A stretch of DNA of 64,000 nt from assembly GCF_030269925.1 (NCBI RefSeq), contig NC_085131.1, positions 1,192,001-1,256,000 of the forward strand, given 5' to 3'. Both the position numbers and the translations under genes were made by a program. The notes under the pieces were generated by a model, which was given only the letters and a program-made list of their open reading frames with translations, did no database searches and had not been told where the DNA came from. The DNA comes from Bombyx mori. Taxonomy: Eukaryota; Arthropoda; Insecta; Lepidoptera; Bombycidae. Positions 28,901 to 37,737 of this stretch are shown here, piece after piece (the first letter of the stretch is position 1; every line of letters begins with the position of its first letter).

Positions 28901-29995
28901 GGTCGAGATAGTCAAAGGAAATGTTCTCGAACCAGACTCGGTACATGAGGCCGTCGAAGGAACAGACGCTGTCGTCATCACCCTAGGGACTAGGAACGAC
29001 CTGGCGCCGACTTCGGATTTATCTGAAGGAACCAAAAACATAATAGACGCGATGAGAGCGAAGAACGTTAAGACGGTGTCGGCTTGTTTATCGGCGTTCT
29101 TATTTTATGAACAAGAAAAGGTGCCGCCGATCTTCGTCAATTTGAACGAAGACCACAAGAGAATGTTCCAGGCTCTGAAAGACAGCGGCTTAAATTGGAT
29201 CGCCGCGTTTCCGCCACACTTCACAGGTAATTAAAAATATTTGTTGTTACCTACTGTTTGGTATAAAAACATCTCGAAAATTCATGCCTTTGGCAAAGTG
29301 TGAATATCGCTCTGTTCAGGATTCTATATCAAAATTAAATTCCAATGAAGAGTGATGAATATTATAGCGCTACACGTAAGGTATGGTACTTTGGGGGAAA
29401 AAAATAATGTACGGTTTATAACATTATATACATAGGATTAGGGAAGTGAAAAGTAGCTAAAGTCGTTCTTAGGTCATGAATCCCCTTCGTGATATCGCAG
29501 CAAAAGCCTCACTCATTCTTTCCAATTCCCACCGCAAGTGAGGTGCTAGAGAGTATATAGACCAGCTGAAAAGTCTGGAAATGTTTAAAAAGCCCACTGA
29601 GTTTCTCGCCGGATCTTCTCAGTGGGTCGCGTTTCCGGTCCGGTTTTAGATTCTGCGAAGCACTACCTGCTCTTGCTAGGGCTAGTGTTAGCAATCTCGC
29701 CTACTCGCTCGGTGAATCTGGTATGACCCCTCGAGGCCACTAGAATAGGCAGGAAAAAAGAAATTATGGAAATGTTGACCACTACTTGCCTGTGAGTTCT
29801 GGTACATTCAGTTGATGATGGTATTTTTTTATTCTAGACGACCCAAGCCGAGAAATGATTATTGAAGTGAACCCTGAGAAGACACCGGGCAGGACCATTG
29901 CCAAGTGCGACCTCGGCACATTCCTAGTGGACGCGCTTTCCGAACCCAAGTACTACAAGGCAGTCATTGGCATCTGCAATGTGCCCAAAGAATGA
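25990..29995 (+). CDS. BLVRB: Flavin reductase / biliverdin reductase B (BLVRB-like)
   Basis: Exons 25990-26062, 28840-29226 and 29838-29995 (stop TGA 29993-29995) join with phase-1 introns into 205 residues, the same size as vertebrate BLVRB (about 206). The protein is a single Rossmann-fold NAD(P)H domain. The dinucleotide loop GSTGVIG is at residues 8-14, LGTRNDL follows strand 4, SAFLF matches the active-site Ser region, and FPPHF matches the catalytic His region. Family knowledge: the enzyme reduces FMN/FAD, quinones and biliverdin IX-beta with NADPH in the cytosol. Intron 1 (2.8 kb) and intron 2 (0.6 kb) are full of retroposon pieces. The gene is head-to-head with Rrp5 across a repeat-rich 3.2-kb gap and ends tail-to-tail with the Ser/Thr-rich gene. 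Substrate in this insect is not known from sequence. Confidence 0.9.
26400..26640. repeat. Unnamed Bombyx-type repeat in BLVRB intron 1
   Basis: Text such as TACGTGAAGCGAAAACTTTG and GTGCACAATGCTAATAT recalls an interspersed moth repeat; family unknown. The rest of 26063-27260 is AT-rich and unrecognised. Confidence 0.3.
27263..27508 (+). repeat. Family A retroposon tail, complete
   Basis: Full unit with poly(A)-like end in intron 1 of the BLVRB-like gene. Confidence 0.85.
27752..28140 (+). repeat. Family C (Bm1-type) element, near complete, with 5' palindrome
   Basis: Begins with a perfect 19-bp stem and 4-base loop (27752-27793). It continues GTAGGTGAGCTGACGGGGCT, CCGCCGGATCGGAAACGGGA and GTCGAGCCTTTCGTTGCAAG, and ends in (AATA)n. 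In reverse, part of this unit encodes the tail of a Jockey-like LINE (see 57005-57182). Confidence 0.65.
29575..29755 (-). repeat. Family C fragment in BLVRB intron 2
   Basis: Reverse-oriented family C core (CCCACTGAGTTTCTCGCCGG). Confidence 0.65.
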
Positions 29996-30196
29996 AGGAA
30001 CCTATAGTCGTTATTAGTTTAATATATCCAATATGTCGTAAGGTTAAAAGGATATTTTTACATTTTTTTCCTTGTAATTTTTTCTATATACGATCAAATA
30101 TTTAAATGTTATCCTAAGTGCTCACTTATTGCCACTTGCTTAGATGCAAGATTTATTATAATATACTATAGGGATAATGGAAAATGCAATGTTTCA

Positions 30197-30202
30197 AATA
30201 AA
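30197..30202 (+). terminator. Poly(A) signal of the BLVRB-like gene
   Basis: AATAAA about 200 bases after the stop codon. A minus-strand AATAAA at 30152-30157 could serve the converging Ser/Thr-rich gene, so the two 3' ends probably overlap. Confidence 0.6.
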
Positions 30203-30238
30203 GTTATTTTACTGTTTTTTTTGAGGTTTTTTTCCCCG

Positions 30239-30931
30239 TCACGACACACAAATCCCTTTGTTCTTCACTAACATCCAATCTAGAACAGTGTCTTCGTGCG
30301 GTGTACACAAATAATTCATGGGAAATAGCTCTCTCTTGCTGAGAGTATTCATTGCAGCCCTGCTACCTTTTCTAGATTCGAACGTGTCTACACTACTAGG
30401 GTATACATCAGTTCCGCTCATATCAGTGCAAGGGCTCCAGGGATACTCGACTTTTAGAATATCAGAGTCTATGAGACCCGTGCTGGTGAAACTTTCAAGG
30501 GTCCACGAACTTAAAGTTCCCGAAGACATCGACTGGGTCGCTCGAATGGTCGGCTTCATCACGTGACTTTCATTGAGCGAAACAGCTGATTCTAATAACG
30601 TCAAAGTGTTTTTGCTGCTGACGCTAAAGAACGGTGTCGTAGCTCCATAGGACGTGGAAGATTTCGGTGTTAGCGTCTTCTCTGAATTTGCACTGTTGAA
30701 AACGGCAGAGTCCCACGTTTCACTGCTCCAAGGAGTACTGATCATGCTCAAGGTGTCTTCCGTTGTTACAGTCGTAGTTTCAGATTCGCCGGAGTACGTC
30801 GTGTAAGATGAAGTCTCGCTTTCAAATGTTTCCGATTCTGAACTCTCGTCAAAGGTTATTTCGCTGAAGTATTTCGGTATGGGAGTGGCCTTACGGCCGA
30901 ACTCTTTGCTGTATCTCCTTCTTAGTACCAT
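30239..30931 (-). CDS. Ser/Thr-rich protein of unknown function, single exon
   Basis: Open frame of 230 codons ending in TGA. I do not recognise the family. The N-terminus is basic (MVLRRRYSKEFGRK). A long Ser/Thr/Glu-rich low-complexity stretch follows (e.g. SESETFESETSSYTTYSGES), and the C-terminus is more ordinary (LDWMLVKNKGICVS). There is no signal peptide, membrane segment or zinc motif. The frame is far longer than chance frames in this AT-rich DNA. A TATA box with an initiator-like TTCAAT lies at a fitting distance upstream, which supports a real gene. It converges on the BLVRB-like gene. The composition suggests a disordered phosphoprotein; that is inference only. Confidence 0.6.
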   Translation of the reverse strand: MVLRRRYSKEFGRKATPIPKYFSEITFDESSESETFESETSSYTTYSGESETTTVTTEDTLSMISTPWSSETWDSAVFNSANSEKTLTPKSSTSYGATTPFFSVSSKNTLTLLESAVSLNESHVMKPTIRATQSMSSGTLSSWTLESFTSTGLIDSDILKVEYPWSPCTDMSGTDVYPSSVDTFESRKGSRAAMNTLSKRELFPMNYLCTPHEDTVLDWMLVKNKGICVS

Positions 30932-30990
30932 TTTAGCTCGCTGTGTGGATTACAGACATCATTGAAATAGGATAGCAGTGGTCAGCTAAG

Positions 30991-30996
30991 TTTATA
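30991..30996 (-). promoter_or_regulatory. TATA box of the Ser/Thr-rich gene
   Basis: TATAAA on the minus strand. TTCAAT at 30961-30966 lies about 30 bases downstream and resembles an arthropod initiator. The implied 5' leader before the ATG at 30931 is about 30 bases and intronless. Confidence 0.45.
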
Positions 30997-31369
30997 AGCC
31001 ATCTGTAGTTTTGTAACGTCGATAAAAATGTTTCGATACAGCTGTAAATATCCATTTTTTATAATGGACTATCAAGGGATCAAATGCACATATTACCTAA
31101 TGTATCTATTTAGTTTGTTAATTTTTAGTACACATTAATTTTATGATTTGAACATTTTACGTCTTTGATTTTCTTCAATTCTGTGTATTGTGGTTTCATA
31201 AGTCAGTTTGTATGACTGAAATGACTAGTAGTGATTTCTTTTTACGTCACTGCATATTTAAAAGAGGCCACAGTTTTTTTTATGTCGGAAAGTTTAGAAT
31301 CTAATTACGTCGCTTTCATAGTTAAAATAGAGTTTCAATAAACTATAAAATAGGTTGACCAATCGATAA

Positions 31370-33108
31370 GGATGGGTAAACGAGCTCACGGCTTATATGG
31401 TATTAAGTGATCACTTGAGCGCGTATTCCGCACATTGTTGAGCACCTGAAGACACCTATTAAATCACAGAAATAATAACGTTTCAAAGAAATTTTGCTTC
31501 AGACAACTATTTATTTACAACTAAACCTATATTTACACAATATTAACACTAAACATACTTTAAGGGGTCAAATGACCCATTTTGAACTTTTGCAGCGAAA
31601 ATGCACGTATCTTAATATTGCTTTTGCACATTTGACTTCATGATTTTTTTTACCCATTAATCTACAGTTATTATACTATTTTTTTGTTTATTTTGAGTTA
31701 TACTTGTCGTATACCGTTATCTACCCGCTATGGTACAAATAGGTATCAGTAAGCGTTGGTATGATTAGTGTTAAGGTTTCATTCAACACTTAATTTAATA
31801 ATATTCAGAGGCAATTAAAACTATGTAATTTAATCACGGACACCGGAAAAATATTCAAAATTTTTTCATCACTAAAATAACATTGGTTCAAAAAAAAAGC
31901 GACAAAAACTCATAATAGACGTAGGAAATACCTACTAATTAGTATTCATAATTCATTTACTCATATTCATTCTACAATATCATTTAGTTGCGTAAAAATA
32001 CGTTGTATATGTTTTTATTGCGTAGATGGGTGATCGAGCGCACGGATCGCGTGGAGTTAAGCGGTTATCATAACCCATAGACTTTATGGAGAGTTCTCTA
32101 TTTATAGAAGATTAGAAAACTAATTGAAGATGCGTGTTGCCATCGACACTAACTATGAATGGTGGCTTCATTAAAACGGCTTATGTGTACATTGCTAGTC
32201 GACTGTTTTATATTACAACAGATTTTAGCTGATTCTTACTATAATTTGCCATTTCCTGTATATTTACATATCTCTGTATAAATACGTGCTCATCAGGCAT
32301 TACATCTGATGTGTTTTAACAAATAGGACTATGATGACTTTCGTGGTTTAATCTGACATTGAATGTTTTATTTATTTTTTATTTAAATTATGAATATTTT
32401 AATTTGAGTCACAGACAAGTGAGACGTTATTTATCCTCAAATTTTCTATAAATTTATTGGCATTTACGTTTTGTTGCACACAGAAAGAATTAACAGTTTC
32501 TCGAGGTCTGACAGTTTCTTTGATTTAGGTTTTCATCGTTTGTATGATATAATTTTGGGTACTTTTTTATTAAATTAGTTTCAGTGCTATATTTGAGTCG
32601 TCTATTATCAAAGGTGGCAATCTGTGCATTTGGACAAAAAAATGTTATTGATATGTCAATACAGATTGATTTGAATATAATCGTCTCCTCCAAAGAATAC
32701 GGTTCAAAACCTGCATTAAATAAAGGTTAATAGTTAACCTGTTATTTATCTAAGATGTCGTTCCGAAGAGTTTTGTGACTGCCAATGGAATACAAAGTCA
32801 ATAATTCGTTTTTCTGATTTACCAATAATTATCCAAAAGTCAGATTGCCGGCTTTGATAATAGTCGACTCATTTGTCTTTAGTATTTGAATTTTTCCAAA
32901 TCTTTTAACATGGTTGGCATCACTCTCGAGAGCATGTTGACAAATTTCAGACCTGATAATTCTCAGCATCCGACATAATAAGTGAGTGAATGAACTACAT
33001 TTTAAAGGAAAGTTCAATATGTGGATTAATAATTTCTTCATTTAAATGGTAGTTCCAAAAATTTCATTTCTCTTTGAATTGAGCTGAATATAAAGAATAA
33101 TAGAACAG
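31370..33108. other. Intergenic gap between the Ser/Thr-rich gene and MTG1
   Basis: Apart from the MITE at 31543-31774 it holds only short family A scraps (31370-31420, 32015-32075) in AT-rich DNA. No exon-like frame was recognised. Confidence 0.5.
31543..31774. mobile_element. piggyBac-type MITE, copy 1 (TTAA-flanked)
   Basis: TTAA at both ends (31543-31546, 31771-31774) with inverted termini TTAACACTAAACATAC and GTATGATTAGTGTTAA. 232 bp including TTAA, no coding. A homologous copy in the other orientation is at 48732-48968. Confidence 0.8.
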
Positions 33109-34924
33109 TTATGCTAGAACCTCCTGTTTATTGCTAGGTCTATTCTCCAACAGGTCAATATCTAGAATGACTTTTCCCAATTCTCCCGTCCTGAAGGCTT
33201 TAATAATGTGTCTGGAGGTTTCAAGAAGGTCCGGTACATCCCGGACTTTACCATCAAAGTCTCTAACTTTTCTGATACGGTTGTATTTAATAGCGCCGGA
33301 GAGGAGTACCTGTGTGGAAGAACCATGGTAATATATAAATTTTTTGCCCTTTTAAGGTTCCATTAAAAAACTAAATTTGATTCAAAGATGAAAGTAAAAT
33401 GCCTATAGACTTATATATAATATTTTTAAAGGCAAAAATGTTCTACAAATAATTATATTCCCCTACCATTATCACTTGTTTTTGCTTAATTATTACACTA
33501 GATGGTTGGATGAGCTCACAGCTCACCTGATGTTAATGTTACAAAGAACATGATTACATCACTAGTGCCATTACTCAAGAAACATGAGTCTTTAGTCTAA
33601 AGTGTGTTTTATAATGGCATCATACTCCATAAATCAAAATAAAGATATCAAAACATCTATAGTTTGTATTATAATAGATCAAATTGGCTCTTGTATTGGA
33701 CATTATATAAAAGTGATCTCTAGTGTACAAAAAATCAATTTGAAATATTGCCACTAATGTTAGAGGTCTCACAAAAACTAAAATAACCATTGTCATCAGT
33801 ATCTATGTGATGAGCTTTGGCCCCTTTAGAACTTTTTCACATACCTTATTAATATCATCACAAGGCTCATCTAAGCCCATGAAGTCCACATATTTAAATT
33901 TCCTATGCTTGTTAAGCCAGTACAGCAAGTAATCTGCGATGATCTCCTCGCCTACGAGATGATCTTGGAGTGCAGCACACAATGCAAGCTTCAAACCCAT
34001 TTCTATATTTGTTACTGATGGCTCTAAGATACCTAAAAATAGATATTCACATGTGATATGATTTTAACTAAAGTAATAAGTGACACATTACTCAAATTTT
34101 TAATATCCTACTTTTGTGGAGGGTCAGTTCTTTTTAGATCTTAAAATGTTACACATATAACACTCTGAAATGAGATTTTCTCCTGTATTATGGATACTAC
34201 AACAAATTCAAGATTTAAATCTAGTCTTCATAGATGATCCGTTGGTAGGCAGTGCAGCCTGACAATATCCGCATCAAACATTAGTAATCAATGTGTTAAT
34301 ACGATATTTACCTGGAGTATCTAACATAAATATACAGGGGTCATTATTTATTCTCATCTTCATCATAAGACTCCTGGTTACACCGGCAACAGCACCGACC
34401 GGCAGCACATGCCTTCCACTAATATTCCTGGATCTCAACATGTTGATCATAGAGGATTTACCGACATTTGGAACTCCAATTATCATAACATTATACTCTA
34501 GTTCCTCGCTTCTGTTATACCTATTAGAATTTTTTATTAAATCAACCATTAAAGGTTTAATAGTCTTCAGACCGCGGCAAAACTGGTCTTTGCTGTTTGT
34601 AAACACGACATTGTCGACATTTTGTTCAGCTTTTAATTGATCTTTAATTCGAGGAATTAATGATGTTATGACTAAATCCCTCTTGTTAAGGACTAATATG
34701 TGAGGTTTAGCGCCAGTCAATGTGCTTGTGAAGATTGGATTTCGGCCCGTAAAAGGTATCCTGGCATCGTGTACTTCTATGACACAATCAACGCTTTTTA
34801 ATTTACGTTGCATCTGTTTTAGACCTTTGTTCATATGACCAGGGAACCAGCGGAGCAGGTCTTTGCTCACATAAGGGCATTGCTGTCGAAATTTGTGTAG
34901 GGCCCCATCAAATCTAGCGGACAT
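33109..34924 (-). CDS. MTG1: Mitochondrial ribosome-associated GTPase 1 (MTG1)
   Basis: Exons 34312-34924, 33845-34032 and 33109-33309 (stop TAA) join in phase into 333 residues, matching the family length of about 334. It is a circularly permuted GTPase of the YlqF/MTG1 class: G4 NKRD at residues 80-83 comes before the P-loop GVPNVGKSS at 150-158, then a G2 Thr in GVTR near 183 and G3 DTPG at 202-205. The N-terminal motif WFPGHMNKG is typical of the class. The C-terminal part includes [19 protein letters not shown] and matches the MTG1 tail. Family knowledge: MTG1 acts at the mitochondrial inner membrane in assembly of the large mitoribosomal subunit. It is complete. The upstream side carries a MITE at 35118-35528. 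Confidence 0.93.
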
Positions 34925-35117
34925 TGTTGATTGTTTATGTTTTGGTTATTAGGTTAGAATAGTTAAATGTAACATTCGGTTGTGTAAGACACACTTTGCT
35001 CTATTTGTAACTCTTAATTTATTACATATTTAAATATAAATAAAACATTAGATCTTAGTTTAAAAGTCAAGAACTTTTAATAATATAACCTTAACCTTTG
35101 ATACCTACTTTTTAAAA

Positions 35118-35528
35118 AGGGATTTTATGACCTGGTAACTAAGACCTTTAGGTCAAGTCTTATTTTAATTTAAAACTCATATTTTTATGAAAAATGATAA
35201 TATGGAGTGAAATAAATGAAACGAAGATGATTAATTTGAGACATTAATCAACTGGGACGAAATCAAATGAAATGAGATAATATGGGACGAAATATTATCT
35301 TAGTAAAATGATGGTTACTTACTGAGATTTTTTCAGTGGACTTTTTGGAGGATCCCGAGAAGTTACGTTCAGCGGCTTTGTTTAATTTTCCCACATTTGT
35401 GCACTTTCACAGATACTAAACAGCTAATAGACCACCGTTATTACACATTTAAACCTGAAGAAACACTAAATAGACAAAATAAAACAAATCACACAAATTC
35501 ACTCCTCGCGTTCCTGCTAAAAAGCCCT
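35118..35528 (+). mobile_element. MITE-like element D, copy 3 (complete)
   Basis: 411 bp from AGGGATTTTATGACC to AAAAAGCCCT. The internal text (GGAGGATCCCGAGAAGTTAC, GAAGAAACACTAAATAGACA) matches copies 1, 2 and 4. It lies 190 bp upstream of the MTG1 start. Confidence 0.7.
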
Positions 35529-35701
35529 TTGAATCTACAACTGAATCAGAATCGCGCTTAATGAGAAGATTCGATGAGAAACTTAGTGGGCTGTGTCTAT
35601 GGGCTAGTTTGCTCATCGAACTTTCTTTAATCGACGAATTCGATAAGGACTATGACCGGTGCTTGAAAAGTCTAAAAGCACCGAAAGCGGATCCGGGGAT
35701 C

Positions 35702-35992
35702 CTATAATATGTTTTGCGGGACGGCGTTGCGGCGGCGACCACGTAAAGGGGTTGTCGTGACCGTCACTTTTTTGAAGGAGCGTTCTGACGCTCCTCGATG
35801 ATACTTACTTATCGGATATAAATTCGGGTCGTCGTGAAGATCGACATTGCTCGCGTGCCATAGGGCTTCGACCGCTATCTTGCAAACACGGTATTGGATG
35901 ACCTGGAGGGGGTAAATGTGTGTGTGGGCCGCCTGAGCGAACACTACACTTGCATAGCTCATGACGGAACGTATGTAAGTTTTGAAAATCAT
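35702..35992 (-). pseudogene. Jockey-like LINE ORF2 C-terminal fragment
   Basis: Frame with YIRSVMSYASVVFAQAAHTH and SNVDLHDDPNLYPISKYH, the conserved region just after the RT domain in Jockey-type ORF2. Family C-like sequence follows at 35525-35700 as its 3' region. There is no complete RT, so it is a dead 5'-truncated copy. Confidence 0.7.
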
Positions 35993-36000
35993 GGGGTAAT

Positions 36001-36330
36001 TAAATCATGGTCGACCGAGTAGAAACGAAGCTCGGTCATTGACTGGTAATTGGTCTTCGAGGCCCACAACAGGGGCTGGCCAAAGATTATGATGGCAGGA
36101 ATGGAGTTACCGCACCTATTTCGTGATGAGATACAAGCAGTGGTGTCGGGAGGACGACCTCTTTTGAAGAGTACGGCTGTGCTTTTCATGAAGTTTGGAA
36201 TCATTGTCGTTGGTGGCCGCGATCGAAATCATAAACCTTCATTTGTTGCGGCGGCGGATCGTAATGCGCCTCCAACAATATTTCCACCAGTACGTGGCAG
36301 GTTTTTCTCGACCCACCAGCACTAGGGTAG
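36001..36330. other. Unresolved transposon-like segment
   Basis: GC content is higher than its surroundings, with short open frames on both strands (e.g. minus 35989-36204). I cannot assign a family. It abuts the Jockey-like fragment. Confidence 0.3.
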
Positions 36331-36424
36331 ATTAAAATGCTATAACTTTGCGAAAACATATTCTATACAATTTATTATAATATGTAGTTGTCGGTGTCGA
36401 ACTCTTACAAACATCTGAAATAAT

Positions 36425-37230
36425 CAGTCCGCACCAGCGAGAGGAACATAGTTTTCTTCGTCCGCACCAGCTGAAAGTTTAGCGACGGGCCGATATGGGC
36501 CTGTTACGTAGTGAACGTTTTAACCGCGCTAAAATGTACTCAGTGAGGCCGCGCACTTGTTGGATACGAGTACAGTACCAGGCAATAAATATTGCACATC
36601 GTTATTTAGAAAGAGACATTTGTCTAATTTTATTTTTGTTGTAGAGCGTTACCTGCACGTCATTCCTCCCGATCCACTAACGGTGCTTTTAGGTACCTCA
36701 AGCACCGGTCATCGTTCACGTCGAACCCGTCGCTTGCGAGGTAGGGCTCGGCGACTAAATTAACCCACAGACATAGCCCACTAAGTTTCTCGCCGGATCT
36801 TCTCAGTAGGTCGCATTTCCGATTCGGTGGTAGATTCTGCGAAGCACAGCTCTTCCTAGGGTTCGTGTTAACAACGTCGTCAGGCTTGAGCCCCGTGAGC
36901 TCACCTACTAGATACGGTTACGCTGAAATAGCCTCTTAAGGCTAAGGTAGGGAAAAAAAAGCGTTATCTGTGTGCGACGAAAAACTAACATCCGGTATTT
37001 ATGGAGATTAAATCTCAATCAGGTAATGTGCGACAGATATAACGCTCTACGAAGTAAAAATTAACCTTCTCTTCCCCACGGTCGATGTGCAATATTTATC
37101 GCCGGGTACTGTACTTGGCGCGGAATTCAAATTGTTCATTGATCAGGATACATTTGAGGTGGCGAATTTTCAAAAGCGTTTACGTTACAATTCGTACAAT
37201 TTGCCTCTCGCTGGGAGGAGGCTGATCTGA
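36425..37230. mobile_element. Fold-back element with a nested family C insertion
   Basis: Imperfect inverted arms: 36425-36445 (CACCAGCGAGAGG) pairs with 37204-37215; 36567-36602 (GGCAATAAATATTGCACATC) pairs with 37082-37118; 36640-36655 pairs with 37031-37050. A reverse family C copy (36660-36955), whose reverse frame reads LTVLLGTSSTGHRSRR like a Jockey ORF2 tail, sits in the centre. Confidence 0.55.
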
Positions 37231-37737
37231 CGGTACCTTTCTCCAAGGGTATCCCCTATAAGCAATATTATTAGCTTGGTACAATTGTCTTATTTATGTT
37301 TATCTCATTTCAATTACGTTCCTCGGGTACTAAATACAGTTAATGTCTTAAGATGGGTGCCAGAATTTAGCTTATAGGGCGACAATGTAATTTATGGGGA
37401 CAATAAAATTGTTGTACAGTAGGTTGGGAGCATTTTGCGGTTGCGTTAGCTCTTATGTATCTAGAGAATGGTCCATATGTTGTGAGGGTCTAGGCATCCG
37501 AGAAAAGGACTGATGCAATACGATTTTTCAAGGAATTTCAGATGTTACCGAAAGCAAAGGCCTAATATGTAAAAGCTTTAACTCTTATCTAAAAAGTTTA
37601 GGACCTTCAATAATTTGTAAATCAACGTGTTTGTCAAATATATTGTCTATAATAACAGTGATTTACTGTCAATAATTAATGTGAATTGATGATTTTTTGT
37701 ATTAATCTTCGTTCTGGATTTACCATAAATAATTAAG

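Noticed and set aside
35989..36325. Overlapping 71- and 91-codon frames on both strands
   Set aside because: Neither resembles a protein I know; the region looks transposon-derived.
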